A stretch of DNA of 64,000 nt from Azoarcus sp. (GCA_030604735.1 JAUVVG010000015.1:21638-85637), one strand, 5' to 3'. Counted from the stretch's first letter, positions 1 through 8,782 are shown. The notes: a model not told the origin generated them from the letters alone. Program-made: numbers and translations.

Positions 1-1056
1 CGACTTGCCGGCGCCATTGCGTCCGAGCAGGCCGATCCGCTCACCCGGGCGCAAGGTCAGGTCCAGCCCGGACAGCACCACCGTCGCGCCATAGCCGACG
101 GCGCCGTCCTCGATCCGCAGCAAGGGGTCGGGCGCCGGCGGGCTGTCGCGGAAGGCGAAGGTGAATGGGGTATCGACATGCGCGGCCGCGATCCGCTCCA
201 TTCGCTCCAGCGCCTTGATCCGGCTTTGCGCCTGGCGGGCCTTGGTCGCCTTGGCCCGAAAACGCCGGATGTAGTCCTCGATATGCGCGATCTCGCGCTG
301 CTGCTTGTCGAACAAGGCCTGTTGCTGCGACAGCCGTGCCGCCCGCTGGCCCTCGAAGTCGGAGTAGCCCCCGCTGTAGAGCGTCAGCTGTTGACGTTCG
401 ACATGGGCGACATGATCGACACAGGCGTCGAGAAACTCGCGGTCATGCGAAATCAGCATCAGCGTGCCGCGGTAGTCGCGCAACCATTGCTCCAGCCACA
501 GCACCGCATCGAGGTCGAGGTGGTTGGTCGGTTCGTCCAGCAACAGCAGGTCGGAGCGGCACATCAGCGCCTGGGCGAGGTTCAGTCGCATCCGCCACCC
601 GCCCGAAAAGTCCGCGACCGGCCGCTCGATGTCGGTCGGGAGGAAACCGAGGCCGTCCAGCAGCGCCGCGGCGCGAGCGCGCGCCGCATAACCGCCGATC
701 TCGCCTAGCCGGGCATGGGTTTCCCCGATCCGGGTGCCGTCGTGCGCGGCTTCGGCCGCGGCCAGCGCGGCCTCGACCGCACGCAACTCGGCGTCGCCAT
801 CGAGCACGTACTCGATCGCCGGCTGGACGATACCTGGCGTCTCCTGGGCGACATGGGCGATCACCCAACCCGGCGGCATCTCGAAATCACCCTGGTCCTG
901 GTGCAACTCGCCGCGCAGCAACGCGAACAGGCTGGACTTGCCGCTGCCGTTGGCGCCGGTCAGGCCGACCTTCCAGCCCGGGTGGATCTGGAGACTGGCA
1001 TCATCGATGAGAATCTTCGCCCCACGGGCGAGGCGAAGCTTGCGAAACTGGATCAC
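1..1056 (-). CDS. yheS: ABC-F family ATPase YheS, C-terminal part cut by window edge
   Basis: Soluble ribosome-associated ABC-F ATPase with no membrane domain; the family acts on translating ribosomes. The first ATP-binding cassette is complete: Walker A GANGSGKSS near residue 35, signature FSGGWRMRLNLAQAL, Walker B LLLLDEPTNHLD, and the switch ISHDREFLD. An inter-domain linker with the family's RFRAKATKARQAQSRIK stretch follows. The second cassette starts at GLLGRNGAGKS and is cut at base 1, so about half the protein is missing. The start is a GTG at 1056 giving VIQFRKLRLARG, which matches the N-terminus of E. coli YheS (from memory MIVFSSLQIRRG). No ATG lies nearby in frame. It is transcribed away from the next gene, so the 87 bp at 1057-1143 are a divergent promoter region. 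Confidence 0.93.
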   Translation of the reverse strand, partial: MIQFRKLRLARGAKILIDDASLQIHPGWKVGLTGANGSGKSSLFALLRGELHQDQGDFEMPPGWVIAHVAQETPGIVQPAIEYVLDGDAELRAVEAALAAAEAAHDGTRIGETHARLGEIGGYAARARAAALLDGLGFLPTDIERPVADFSGGWRMRLNLAQALMCRSDLLLLDEPTNHLDLDAVLWLEQWLRDYRGTLMLISHDREFLDACVDHVAHVERQQLTLYSGGYSDFEGQRAARLSQQQALFDKQQREIAHIEDYIRRFRAKATKARQAQSRIKALERMERIAAAHVDTPFTFAFRDSPPAPDPLLRIEDGAVGYGATVVLSGLDLTLRPGERIGLLGRNGAGKS

Positions 1057-1143
1057 GTCAGCGTAGCTCGGGTCAAAAGCGTTATTCTACGCACCGATCT
1101 GTCACCACTGCAGTCCGGTCTGGCCGGACACCCTGGATTCGCC

Positions 1144-1851
1144 ATGCCCAGATTCGATTTTGCCGATTTTGCCGCTCGTGCCCTTGCAGCGGCCAAGACC
1201 CCGGTCGCCTCGCGCCTCCGCCCTCGCCGCCTTGTTTACCGCGCCCGTCTCGGCCTGCCCGCCCTGCTCGCGTTGCTGCTTGCCGGCGCGGCCAGCCCCT
1301 TGCTGGCCGATGGCACACCGCCAGAGATCGACCTGCAGCGGGCGAGAGCCCTCAGCGAGCAGGCCAAGGCCTTGCGCGACTTGGCCGAAAACGATTTCCG
1401 CGCCACCGAGCCGACCTGTTACGAGCGCGTGCTGGTCAATCGCTGTCTGGACCAGGCCCGGCAACTGCGGCTGGATCGCATCCGGGAAGCGAGGGCGCTG
1501 GAAATCGAGGCACGCAGGATCGAACTGGCCGATCGCCAGCGCCAGGCCCAGGAGCAGGGGCTGACCGATCCGGCACCCACCTCCGAGCGCGGCATTCCCC
1601 AGCCGACCCCGATTCCGCAAGCCAGCCCGGATGCACGGGTCATCGATATCCGCCAGCAGCGGGAAGCCGCTGCCGCCGCGGCCGAGACCCAGGCCGCCCG
1701 CGAGCGGAGAGAGGCCGACGCCCAGCGCGAGGAGTCGCGCGCGCGCGCCGAACGCGCCGCCGCCCGCCGCGCCGAGCAGGCCGCCCGAGACCGTGAACGC
1801 TACGACGCCCGCATCCGCAAGCGCGAGGAAACTACCGGCACGATCCGCTGA
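1144..1851 (+). CDS. secreted or membrane-anchored Ala/Arg/Glu-rich coiled-coil protein
   Basis: Unrecognised function. I chose the ATG at 1144 (235 residues) because an earlier in-frame opening only extends into yheS. A basic N-terminus is followed by a hydrophobic stretch LPALLALLLAGAASPLLA (about residues 40-57), which looks like a late signal peptide or anchor. Next come a predicted helix, a two-cysteine motif (CYERVLVNRCLDQAR), a Pro-rich spacer, and a long Ala/Arg/Glu/Gln helix rich in AARERRE-type segments that should form a coiled coil. From memory, a C-x(n)-VNxCLxxAR motif recurs in unannotated secreted proteins of betaproteobacteria; the two cysteines could form a disulfide in the periplasm. 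It is a monocistronic gene facing the EamA gene. Confidence 0.75.
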   Translation: MPRFDFADFAARALAAAKTPVASRLRPRRLVYRARLGLPALLALLLAGAASPLLADGTPPEIDLQRARALSEQAKALRDLAENDFRATEPTCYERVLVNRCLDQARQLRLDRIREARALEIEARRIELADRQRQAQEQGLTDPAPTSERGIPQPTPIPQASPDARVIDIRQQREAAAAAAETQAARERREADAQREESRARAERAAARRAEQAARDRERYDARIRKREETTGTIR

Positions 1852-1971
1852 TCTTCAGCTTGGCCGTTCTGTCTCAACCTGGCACGCCAGCGCGACCGTA
1901 GCCCCGAGACTCGCTTCGCCCCACGACACGGACAATTTCGGGGCTCGATTCGTGGCCTCGGTGAGGATCGA

Positions 1972-2868
1972 TCACCGCTTGGCCGCCGGTCGGTTCGCCA
2001 GCCAGATCCCGGCTCCGACCAGCACCAAGGCGATCACGACGCCGGGGGTCAGCGCTTCGCCGAGGAAGACCACCCCGGCCAGTACGCCCATCACCGGGGT
2101 CAGGAACGAGAACGAGGACAGGCGGGTCGCCGGATATTGGCGGATCAGCCAGAACCAGGCCAGATAGCTGCTCGAGGCGATCACCACGATCTGTACGCCC
2201 AGGCTGGCCCAGACCATCCCGGTCGGCGCGAACACACCCGGCTCGCGGAACAACGCGGCCAGCGGCAGCAGCGTGACTGCCGACACCGCGAGCTGGTAGA
2301 GCAGCATCTTCTCGGCCGCGACCCGGGCCAGCGGGGTGGCCTTGATCGTCAGCGTGGTGGCCGCCCAGAAGATCGCTGCGAGCAGAATCATCGCGTCACC
2401 TATCCACTCTCCTTCGGCCGGGCCGAGCAAGTGCTCGCCGAACAACACCAGGATGCCGGCGAAAGCCAGTCCCATGCCGCCCCATTGGGCGCTGCGCATC
2501 TTCTCGTTAGGCAGCAGCCAGATCGCGCCGAGGGCGACGAAGAACGGTGCGGTGTAGAGAAAGATCACGCCCCGCGACGCATTGGTATGTTCCAGCCCGC
2601 GAAAGATCAACGCGAACTCGGTCGCGAACAGCAAACCGGCCAGCAGCCCGGGCCAGAGGGTCCCGTCACGCTCCCACAGCTTCACGCCGCGCGCCGAGGC
2701 CCAGGCCCAGACCAGCAAGGCCGCGCCAAGCGAACGCAGGCCGGATTGGTAGATCGGTGAAATGCCGGTATTGGCCACCTTGACCAGCACCTGCTGCATG
2801 CCCCAGATCGTGCACAGCACGATCATCGTCAGGACCGCGACCCGGTCTAGCGCCTCGCGCTGGATCAT
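1972..2868 (-). CDS. EamA/DMT-superfamily inner-membrane transporter
   Basis: A 298-residue protein of two EamA repeats with ten predicted membrane helices, the usual size of drug/metabolite exporters such as RhtA or YdcZ-like proteins. Typical segments are visible: the first helix with TIWGMQQVLVK, the end of repeat one at GLAFAGILVLFGE, and repeat two ending in PVMGVLAGVVFLGEALTPGVVIALVLVGAGIWLA, the second EamA signature. The substrate cannot be read from the sequence. The gene starts 17 bp after the stop of the upstream methyltransferase on the same strand, so the two are probably co-transcribed. No clear Shine-Dalgarno precedes the ATG, which would fit translational coupling. Confidence 0.88.
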   Translation of the reverse strand: MIQREALDRVAVLTMIVLCTIWGMQQVLVKVANTGISPIYQSGLRSLGAALLVWAWASARGVKLWERDGTLWPGLLAGLLFATEFALIFRGLEHTNASRGVIFLYTAPFFVALGAIWLLPNEKMRSAQWGGMGLAFAGILVLFGEHLLGPAEGEWIGDAMILLAAIFWAATTLTIKATPLARVAAEKMLLYQLAVSAVTLLPLAALFREPGVFAPTGMVWASLGVQIVVIASSSYLAWFWLIRQYPATRLSSFSFLTPVMGVLAGVVFLGEALTPGVVIALVLVGAGIWLANRPAAKR

Positions 2869-2885
2869 GATGCCGACCGTGACCG

Positions 2886-3767
2886 TCAGACGCCGCCCGT
2901 TCCGCCGGCCTGAGCCGGCTCGAACGCGATCAGGCGGTAGGATTTGTAGCGCTCGAACACCGCCTGGGTGCGGTTCTCGGCCAGGTACTTGTACTGGAGC
3001 TTGGCCAGCTTCTTGCGGAAGATCCAGCCGAAGAGCTTGCGCAGGCGCGGCACGCGGGCGGTGATGTAGCGGTCGATCGAGCCACAGGCCGGAGCGATAC
3101 GGGTGCGCAGCATCTGATCGACCAGCGCGACCGAGGGGCTGATGAAGCGGGTGATGTCGTCGTCGCGAACAAGGCGGAAACCGTGTTCGGCCAGCGCCGC
3201 ATAGAAGCGGTCGAGCTTGTGGCCGCCGCCGAAGCTCTTGTCGCCGGGCCGGCCGTCGCCATGGTGCTCGGTCTTGAAGAAGTCACAGACCACGACCTTG
3301 CCGCCGGGTGCGAGCAGCTTGCGGATCATCGGCAGGCTGTCGGCCAAGGGCACATACTGGAAGCTCTCCGAGAACAGGATCACGTCGTAGGGCTTTTCGG
3401 CGGCCGAGGCCGGCATCTGCTCGAACATGCACGGAAACACCACCGGCGCGACCGCCGGTTTCAGACGGGCGATCCGCTCGCGCACCCGCTCTTCCAGCCA
3501 AGGTGCCGGGATCACGCCATCGACCTGGAAACCGCGCCCTAGCAGTTGCTCCAGCAGATGGCCGGTACCGCAACCGACGTCGAGAATCCGGCCGCCGGCC
3601 GGGCAGACCTGCTCGACCGCCTCGATCAAGCGGGTCGAGTAGCGCTCCTGCGCCTCCTTGAGCACCCCAAGAGTCGGCTGCTCGCCCTCCTCCCACCAGC
3701 CGTAATGCAGATCGTCGATGTCCAGTAGCTGCTGGGCGAGGACCAGTCCGAGTTCCCGGCTATGCAT
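2886..3767 (-). CDS. class I SAM-dependent methyltransferase
   Basis: A 293-residue Rossmann-fold methyltransferase. SAM-binding motif I is ILDVGCGTGHLL near residue 62. Motif II follows with an acidic residue after FQVDG, and a later motif is PYDVILFSESFQYVP. The post-core APGGKVVVCDFF is typical of methyltransferase domain type 11. The C-terminal ~80 residues are basic (RVPRLRKLFGWIFRKKLAKLQYKYLAENR), resembling cyclopropane-synthase-like or sterol/quinone methyltransferases, and may contact membranes or bind an anionic substrate. The ATG at 3767 has an AAGGAG upstream. It is the first gene of a two-gene unit with the EamA exporter, so the pair might make and export a methylated metabolite, but this is inference only. 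Confidence 0.85.
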   Translation of the reverse strand: MHSRELGLVLAQQLLDIDDLHYGWWEEGEQPTLGVLKEAQERYSTRLIEAVEQVCPAGGRILDVGCGTGHLLEQLLGRGFQVDGVIPAPWLEERVRERIARLKPAVAPVVFPCMFEQMPASAAEKPYDVILFSESFQYVPLADSLPMIRKLLAPGGKVVVCDFFKTEHHGDGRPGDKSFGGGHKLDRFYAALAEHGFRLVRDDDITRFISPSVALVDQMLRTRIAPACGSIDRYITARVPRLRKLFGWIFRKKLAKLQYKYLAENRTQAVFERYKSYRLIAFEPAQAGGTGGV

Positions 3768-3854
3768 ACCCGTCGTTCTCCTTGTATTGGTTGGCGGTAG
3801 TCACGGCCGCACTGCATCGTTATCGTGAAAGTCGCCCAGGCGACTCACCAAGCG

Positions 3855-3893
3855 CCCCTCGCCCGCATGCGAGAGAGGGGGTGGGGTAAGGGA
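3855..3893. repeat. REP-like extragenic palindrome
   Basis: In the 181-bp gap between apbE and the methyltransferase there is an imperfect hairpin (CTCGC at 3858-3862 pairing with GCGAG at 3869-3873, flanked by CCCC and GGGG runs), followed by GTGGGGTAAGGG. It resembles the well-known 'CCCTCTCCC...GGGAGAGGGTTGGGGTGAGGG' extragenic element of Xanthomonas and Pseudomonas relatives. Only one copy was noticed in this window, so its repeat status rests on that resemblance. Confidence 0.5.
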
Positions 3894-3948
3894 AAAGATC
3901 ATGGCGGCTTTCATGATCAGGGATGGACCGATTCCATGACGGTCAGGC

Positions 3949-5121
3949 TCAGTCTACGACGATGACCGGCCGGATGTCGGATGGAATCTGCAAGCGCGCG
4001 CGCAAGGCCCGCGTGACCTCGATCCGCCCGTCGTCGGCCACCCGCAGCACATGCTCTATGCCGTAGCGGCGGGTATGGTCGCGCCAGTCGTCGCCGGCGA
4101 TGAAGGGTGACTTGCTGGTCGCGTCCGACCAGGTGCCGGCGCTGTCGCGCGGCGTGATCAGCACAGTCAGCGACTGGGTGCCGGTAGCCGGCTGACCCGT
4201 GCGCGGATCGAGCAGGTGGGCATAGCGCTCGCCATCGATTTCGAAGAAGCGCTGGTAGTCTCCGGAGGTGCCGATCGCTTCGCCATCGTAGAGCGGCAGC
4301 GTCGCCAGCGGGCGCGGTTCGCGCGGATGCTGGATGCCCAGCCGCCACGGCGTGCCGCCCTTGGAGCCGAGCGCCATCACGTTGCCGCCGATATTCACCA
4401 GCGCGTCGTGGATGCCGCGCTCGCGCAAGATCGCGACCGCGCGGTCCAGCGCATAGCCCTTGGCATAGCCACCGAGGTCGATCTGGACTGCCGGGTTCGG
4501 GCTGCTGACCCGGTTGCCGTCGATCTCGACCTCGGCCATGCGCGGCGCGGCGTCGAGCAAGGCCTGTATCGCGTCAGGATCGGGGCGGACCGGCTCGAAC
4601 TCGTCCGAGTGGAAGCCCCACAGCGCAATCAGCCGGCCGAGCGCCGGGTCGAACAAGCCATCGCCGTCGATCGCGATCTGGCGTGCATCCCGCAACAGGT
4701 CGGCGAGCTCGTCCGACACCTCGTGGGCTTCACCGGCCGCGATCGCATCGTTGAGCGCAGTCAGTTGCGACGGTTGCCAGGCATGAAAGGCCTGGTGCAG
4801 GCGGTCGAACTCCTGCAGTACCGCGGCCATCGCTGACGCGGCCTGCTCGTGCGACTTGCCATAAACGGTGAGATCGACCCGGGTGCCGAAGACATAGGCT
4901 TCCTGGTGGAAAAGCTGCGGGCGGGCGCAGGCAGACAGCAGCAACACGAGCGCAGCGATCACGAGCCAGGCGGAAACACGCGCTGCCAACCCGGGCTCCG
5001 GGCGGCGGGCGGACGACGGATGATCGCCCCACAGCGACGCAGCCCCGGCAACAGACGCCCGCATCGCGACGAGCGAACCCCGGCGCGCCAGGCACGCCGC
5101 GGAAGACACACGGCGCCTCAT
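3949..5121 (-). CDS. apbE: ApbE-family FAD:protein FMN transferase, lipoprotein
   Basis: ApbE proteins attach FMN from FAD to a Ser/Thr of periplasmic redox subunits such as NqrC or RnfG. Family motifs present: VFGTRVDLTVYG at the start of the mature part, VQIDLGGYAKGYALD, NIGGNVMALG, and HLLDPRTGQPATG. The lipobox LLLSAC marks an outer- or inner-membrane lipoprotein, but about 60 residues precede the lipid cysteine, unusually long for a signal peptide; a later start such as the ATG of MRASVAG is possible. The chosen ATG at 5121 overlaps the gshB stop as ATGA. The late metal-binding motif, normally ADALxTAxF, here reads SDATSKSPF, keeping Asp but replacing Thr by Lys. No Nqr or Rnf genes lie in the window to provide a flavinylation target. 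Confidence 0.86.
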   Translation of the reverse strand: MRRRVSSAACLARRGSLVAMRASVAGAASLWGDHPSSARRPEPGLAARVSAWLVIAALVLLLSACARPQLFHQEAYVFGTRVDLTVYGKSHEQAASAMAAVLQEFDRLHQAFHAWQPSQLTALNDAIAAGEAHEVSDELADLLRDARQIAIDGDGLFDPALGRLIALWGFHSDEFEPVRPDPDAIQALLDAAPRMAEVEIDGNRVSSPNPAVQIDLGGYAKGYALDRAVAILRERGIHDALVNIGGNVMALGSKGGTPWRLGIQHPREPRPLATLPLYDGEAIGTSGDYQRFFEIDGERYAHLLDPRTGQPATGTQSLTVLITPRDSAGTWSDATSKSPFIAGDDWRDHTRRYGIEHVLRVADDGRIEVTRALRARLQIPSDIRPVIVVD

Positions 5122-6071
5122 GCGCCGCTTTGCTCGATCTTGTCGACGAACAGCCCCGCCACCGAGAAGCCGGTCTGGGCGCCGATCTCGACGAAACAGG
5201 TCGGGCTGGTCACGTTGATCTCGGTCAGGTGCCCGCCGATCACGTCCAGGCCGACCACCATCAGCCCGCGCGCCCACAGGATGGGCGCAAGGTGGTTCGC
5301 GATCTCGCGCTCGCGCTCGGTCAGCGGCATCGCCACGCCACGCCCGCCTGCGGCCAGGTTGCCACGGGTCTCGCCGGCTTTGGGAATCCGCGCCAGCGAA
5401 TACGGCACCACCTCGCCACCGATGATCAGCACCCGCTTGTCGCCCTCGGCGATGTCGGCGAGATAGCGCTGGGCCATGATCGTCCTGTGGCCTTCATGGG
5501 TCAGGGTCTCGAGGATGACGTTGCGGTTGGGGTCGTCGGCGCGCACCCGGAAGATCTGGCTGCCGCCCATGCCGTCCAGCGGCTTGAGCACCACATCGCC
5601 CAGCGCGTCGATGAAGGCCTGCACCTCGGCCGGATCACGGGCGACCAGCGTGGTCGCCATGAACTGCGGGAACTCGGTGATCGCGAGCTTCTCGGAGTGG
5701 TCGCGGATCGCGCGCGGATCATTGAAGATGCGCGCTCCGCCCGCCGCTGCGCGCTCGAGCAGCCAGGTCGCGGTGACATACTCGAAATCGAAGGGGGGGT
5801 CCTGGCGCATCACCACGGCGTCGAAGGCTGTCAGCGGCAGCGACTCGACCGGCCCCGGCTGGTACCAGGCATCGTCACGCTCACCCATCTGCAAGGCGAC
5901 CGCGCCGGCCCCGACCGCGCCATCCCGCCAGTACAGGGCCTCGCGCTGGATTGCGAACACCGCATGACCGCGCCGTGCGGCCTCGCGCATCATCGCGATG
6001 CTGGAATCCTTGTAGGCCTTGAGCTTGTCGAGCGGATCGAGGATGAAGGCGAGCTTGAGCGGGGTCGTCAT
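5118..6071 (-). CDS. gshB: glutathione synthetase
   Basis: ATP-grasp ligase that joins gamma-glutamylcysteine and glycine, the second step of glutathione synthesis in the cytoplasm. It is full length (317 residues from the ATG at 6071). Visible family segments are LAFILDPLDKLKAYKDSS at the N-terminus, MRQDPPFDFEYV, IFNDPRAIRDHSEKL, the ATP-binding loop LKPLDGMGGSQIF, and the metal/ATP-binding C-terminus VVGLDVIGGHLTEINVTSPT. The ATG at 6071 was preferred over a TTG at 6077 because GGAAG lies at proper distance only from the ATG. It follows gshA by 27 bp and overlaps apbE by 4 bp, forming gshA-gshB-apbE. Confidence 0.96.
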   Translation of the reverse strand: MTTPLKLAFILDPLDKLKAYKDSSIAMMREAARRGHAVFAIQREALYWRDGAVGAGAVALQMGERDDAWYQPGPVESLPLTAFDAVVMRQDPPFDFEYVTATWLLERAAAGGARIFNDPRAIRDHSEKLAITEFPQFMATTLVARDPAEVQAFIDALGDVVLKPLDGMGGSQIFRVRADDPNRNVILETLTHEGHRTIMAQRYLADIAEGDKRVLIIGGEVVPYSLARIPKAGETRGNLAAGGRGVAMPLTEREREIANHLAPILWARGLMVVGLDVIGGHLTEINVTSPTCFVEIGAQTGFSVAGLFVDKIEQSGA

Positions 6072-6098
6072 CGGCAATATCTTCCGGCGTACCGCCGG

Positions 6099-7394
6099 TC
6101 AGGCCGCCAGTTCGGCGTAGTCGGGCTGGGTTTCCTCGATCTCGACCGACGCGGCCAGCAGCGCCAGGCGCGCGACCACGCCATAGGCGTAGAAGCGGTT
6201 GGGCGGCGCATCCGGCGACTGGGCGAGATCGGGCAGGGTGCAGCAGGTGTCGAAGGCGAGCGGCTTGAAATGCATGCCGGGCGCGTTGAGGTTTTCGTCG
6301 CGACCACGTTCGGTATGCACCCGGTAGAAACCGCCGACCACATAGTGGTCCATCATGTAGACCACCGGCTCGGCCACCGCGCCGTCCAGGGTCTCGAAGG
6401 TGTGCACGCCTTCCTGGATGATCACCTCGTGCACCTGCATGCCTTCCTTGACCACCGCCATCTTGTTGCGCTGGCGCCGGTTCAGCCCGACCACCTCGGA
6501 GGCGTCCTTGACCGTCATCACGCCCATGCCATAGGTGCCGGCATCGGCCTTGACCACAACGAAAGGCGTCTCGGTCACGCCATACTCCTTGTACTTGGCG
6601 CGGATGTGGGTCAGAAGGCTGTCCACCTGGGTGGCCAGGCACTCCTCGCCGGTACGCTCCTGGAAGTTGATCTGGCCACACACCCTGAATTCGGGATTGA
6701 TCCGCCAGGGATCGATGCCGATCACGTCGGCGAACTCGCGCGCGACCCGATCATAGACTGCGGCATGGATCGACTTGCGCCGTGCATGCCAGCCGGCATG
6801 CACCGGCGGAATCACCCACTGCTCGTTCAGATCGGCCAGTTGCGCCGGTATGCCGGCCGACAAGTCGTTGTTCAACAGCACCGCACACGGATCGAAATCC
6901 GCCAGGCCGAGCCGTCCGCCACGACGCTCCAGCGGCTCCAGCGTCAGCGTCGCGCCGTTGGTCAGCTCCAGCGTGGTCGGTGCGGTGATCTCGGGCAGCA
7001 GGCTGCCCAGGCGCACGTTCAGGCCGGACATCTGGAGGATCTTGACCAGTTGCGCGACGTTTTGCAGGTAGAACTGGTTGCGGGTGTGGTTCTCCGGAAT
7101 CAGCAGCAGCTTTCTCGCATCCGGGCAGATCCGCTCGACCGCGGCCTGGGCGGCCTGCACGCACAAGGGCAGGAAGGCGTCGTCGAGGTTGTTGAAGCCC
7201 CCCGGAAACAGGTTCAGATCGACCGGCGCGAGCTTGAAACCCGAGTTGCGCAGGTCGGTGGAACCGTAAAAGGGTGGGATGTGGTCGCACCATTGCGCCC
7301 GCATCCAATGCTCGATCTCGGTGGCGTGATCGAGAAAACGCTTTTCCAGCTCGAGCAGGGGACCTGTGAGCGCGGTCGTGAGGTGTGGAACCAT
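6099..7394 (-). CDS. gshA: glutamate-cysteine ligase, Acidithiobacillus/betaproteobacterial type
   Basis: Catalyses the first step of glutathione synthesis, L-glutamate plus L-cysteine to gamma-glutamylcysteine. The protein (431 residues) belongs to the distinct family first described from Acidithiobacillus ferrooxidans (TIGR02049 as I recall), not the E. coli or plant-like GshA. Recognisable segments: HIPPFYGSTDLRNSGFKLAPVDLNLFPGGFNNL near the N-terminus, LLIPENHTRN, QWVIPPVHAGWHARRK, VVVKADAGTYGMGVMTV (nucleotide-binding loop), and a C-terminal GVVARLALLAASVE. The ATG at 7394 gives the usual family length; a longer opening of 61 more residues upstream is out of character. First gene of the gshA-gshB-apbE operon. 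Confidence 0.94.
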   Translation of the reverse strand: MVPHLTTALTGPLLELEKRFLDHATEIEHWMRAQWCDHIPPFYGSTDLRNSGFKLAPVDLNLFPGGFNNLDDAFLPLCVQAAQAAVERICPDARKLLLIPENHTRNQFYLQNVAQLVKILQMSGLNVRLGSLLPEITAPTTLELTNGATLTLEPLERRGGRLGLADFDPCAVLLNNDLSAGIPAQLADLNEQWVIPPVHAGWHARRKSIHAAVYDRVAREFADVIGIDPWRINPEFRVCGQINFQERTGEECLATQVDSLLTHIRAKYKEYGVTETPFVVVKADAGTYGMGVMTVKDASEVVGLNRRQRNKMAVVKEGMQVHEVIIQEGVHTFETLDGAVAEPVVYMMDHYVVGGFYRVHTERGRDENLNAPGMHFKPLAFDTCCTLPDLAQSPDAPPNRFYAYGVVARLALLAASVEIEETQPDYAELAA

Positions 7395-7471
7395 GTCTGT
7401 TGTCTCAATGGAGAGGCCGCGGCCAGGCGGGCCGCGACCAGATGTTTTTCCGGCAATCTTACACCACCGGT

Positions 7472-8782
7472 TCAGGTCGGAAGAAATGCACCGAAGGAGG
7501 CCGGCAGCGGCGCATTCTCGAGACTGCGCTGGGTGAACAGGAAACGACCGTCGCAGACGAAGCCCAGGTCGGACCAATCCACCTCGTTCAGTGCGTCACG
7601 CAAGCGCTGCACGTCCACCGCCGGATCATGCGGAAAAATCGCCAGCACCGCACCATCGTAGTGCAGACAATCATGCACGAAAAACGGGGCGGCGACGCGG
7701 GTCTTGCCATTTACATAGACGCGCGGCCGGTCTGACTGGTGGTAGCCGCGCCCCCACTGCCACCAGTTGCTGTCGTCGAAGGGCCGGATCCGCCGCCCGA
7801 TAAGCCGCTCGCGATGGGCTAACAGGGCGTGCGGCGCCGGGTTGCCCGGCTCACACCAGATCATCCTGCGGGTCTGGCCGGTACTGACGGTAGACGAGCA
7901 GACGAAGTCGCGGTTCCCCTGCAGCAGATCGACGTAGATCTCGTCCGCGCCCGACACCGCGCCGACCTTGACGAAGGCGATCTCGGACAGATGCAGCGGA
8001 TAATCCCCACGGGCGAACATCAAATGCCCGGCGGACTCGACCAGATGGCGGGTCTCCCAAGCCGGTGATGCGAGCGCCTGCAAGATACGTCCGGCACTTC
8101 CGCCTTCCAGCCGAACGCTGTCGCTCTGTCCTGTGCTGGCGTTCCTTCCGGTACCGCTGGCTCCGATCTCGGCATAGCGCACCGTTCGGTCCTGACAACC
8201 CTTTTCGAAACGCCAGATCAGACAGTTCGGCACCGCATCGTCGAACACCCGCGCGTCACCGAGTTCGATCGCATCGGTGATCGAGCCCTGCTCGAACAGC
8301 CAGCGATTGAGCTTGACCGCCGAGGTAGCCTTCAGGAAATCGCGTGGCGTGATGAAGATCAGCTCGCCGCCGGGATTCAGGTGGCGGACGCACTTCTCGA
8401 TGAAGAAGAGATACAGGTTGGAGCGCCCGTCGAACAAACCCGGGCGCAGGCGCTTCACGGTACTGGCCGGGATGTCCTGGTAGCGAACATAGGGCGGGTT
8501 GCCGATGATGGTGTCGAAGCGTTCGCTGTCCGGGTAGGCGAAGAAATCCTGGTTGCGCGCACCCGGCGGACAATGCGAGGGGTCGATCTCGACGCCGACC
8601 GCACCGGGAAGACGCTTGAGGAAGGCCCCGTCGCCACAGGCCGGCTCCAGCACCCGCCCGTTGTTGCGGCGCAAGCCCAGCATCGCCTGAACCACCGACT
8701 CGGGCGTGAACACCTGGCCAAAGGTCGCCACATCGTAAAGCGGTATCGCAAGCTGAGTCGAAAAAACGAGGTCCTGGCTCAA
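7472..8782 (-). CDS. solitary adenine-type DNA methyltransferase (Eco57I/TaqI-like)
   Basis: A 436-residue class I SAM methyltransferase of the N6-adenine DNA group. Motif X is seen as FGQVFTPESVVQAML, motif I as VLEPACGDGAFL, and the catalytic motif IV as IIGNPPYVRY (NPPY) near residue 95. The region after residue 200 should hold the target-recognition part, with aromatic segments such as DDSNWWQWGRGYHQSDRPRVYVNGKTR. No restriction endonuclease, specificity subunit or repair nuclease gene is adjacent, so it looks like an orphan methylase or a silent remnant of a type II system. The start is a TTG at 8782 with GGGA 8 bp upstream; no in-frame ATG precedes the FTP motif. It lies 31 bp after the GGDEF-EAL gene on the same strand and may be read through from it. 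Confidence 0.85.
   Translation of the reverse strand: MSQDLVFSTQLAIPLYDVATFGQVFTPESVVQAMLGLRRNNGRVLEPACGDGAFLKRLPGAVGVEIDPSHCPPGARNQDFFAYPDSERFDTIIGNPPYVRYQDIPASTVKRLRPGLFDGRSNLYLFFIEKCVRHLNPGGELIFITPRDFLKATSAVKLNRWLFEQGSITDAIELGDARVFDDAVPNCLIWRFEKGCQDRTVRYAEIGASGTGRNASTGQSDSVRLEGGSAGRILQALASPAWETRHLVESAGHLMFARGDYPLHLSEIAFVKVGAVSGADEIYVDLLQGNRDFVCSSTVSTGQTRRMIWCEPGNPAPHALLAHRERLIGRRIRPFDDSNWWQWGRGYHQSDRPRVYVNGKTRVAAPFFVHDCLHYDGAVLAIFPHDPAVDVQRLRDALNEVDWSDLGFVCDGRFLFTQRSLENAPLPASFGAFLPT

Noticed and set aside
715..1143. N-terminal extension of the coiled-coil gene into yheS
   Set aside because: It is antisense to yheS and the protein from ATG 1144 already has a sensible leader; the extension is the open complement of yheS.
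5130..7661. 843-residue open frame on the + strand opposite gshA-gshB
   Set aside because: It is antisense to two well-recognised enzymes, has a His/Arg/Gln/Leu-rich shadow composition and no motifs; long antisense frames are expected at this G+C content.
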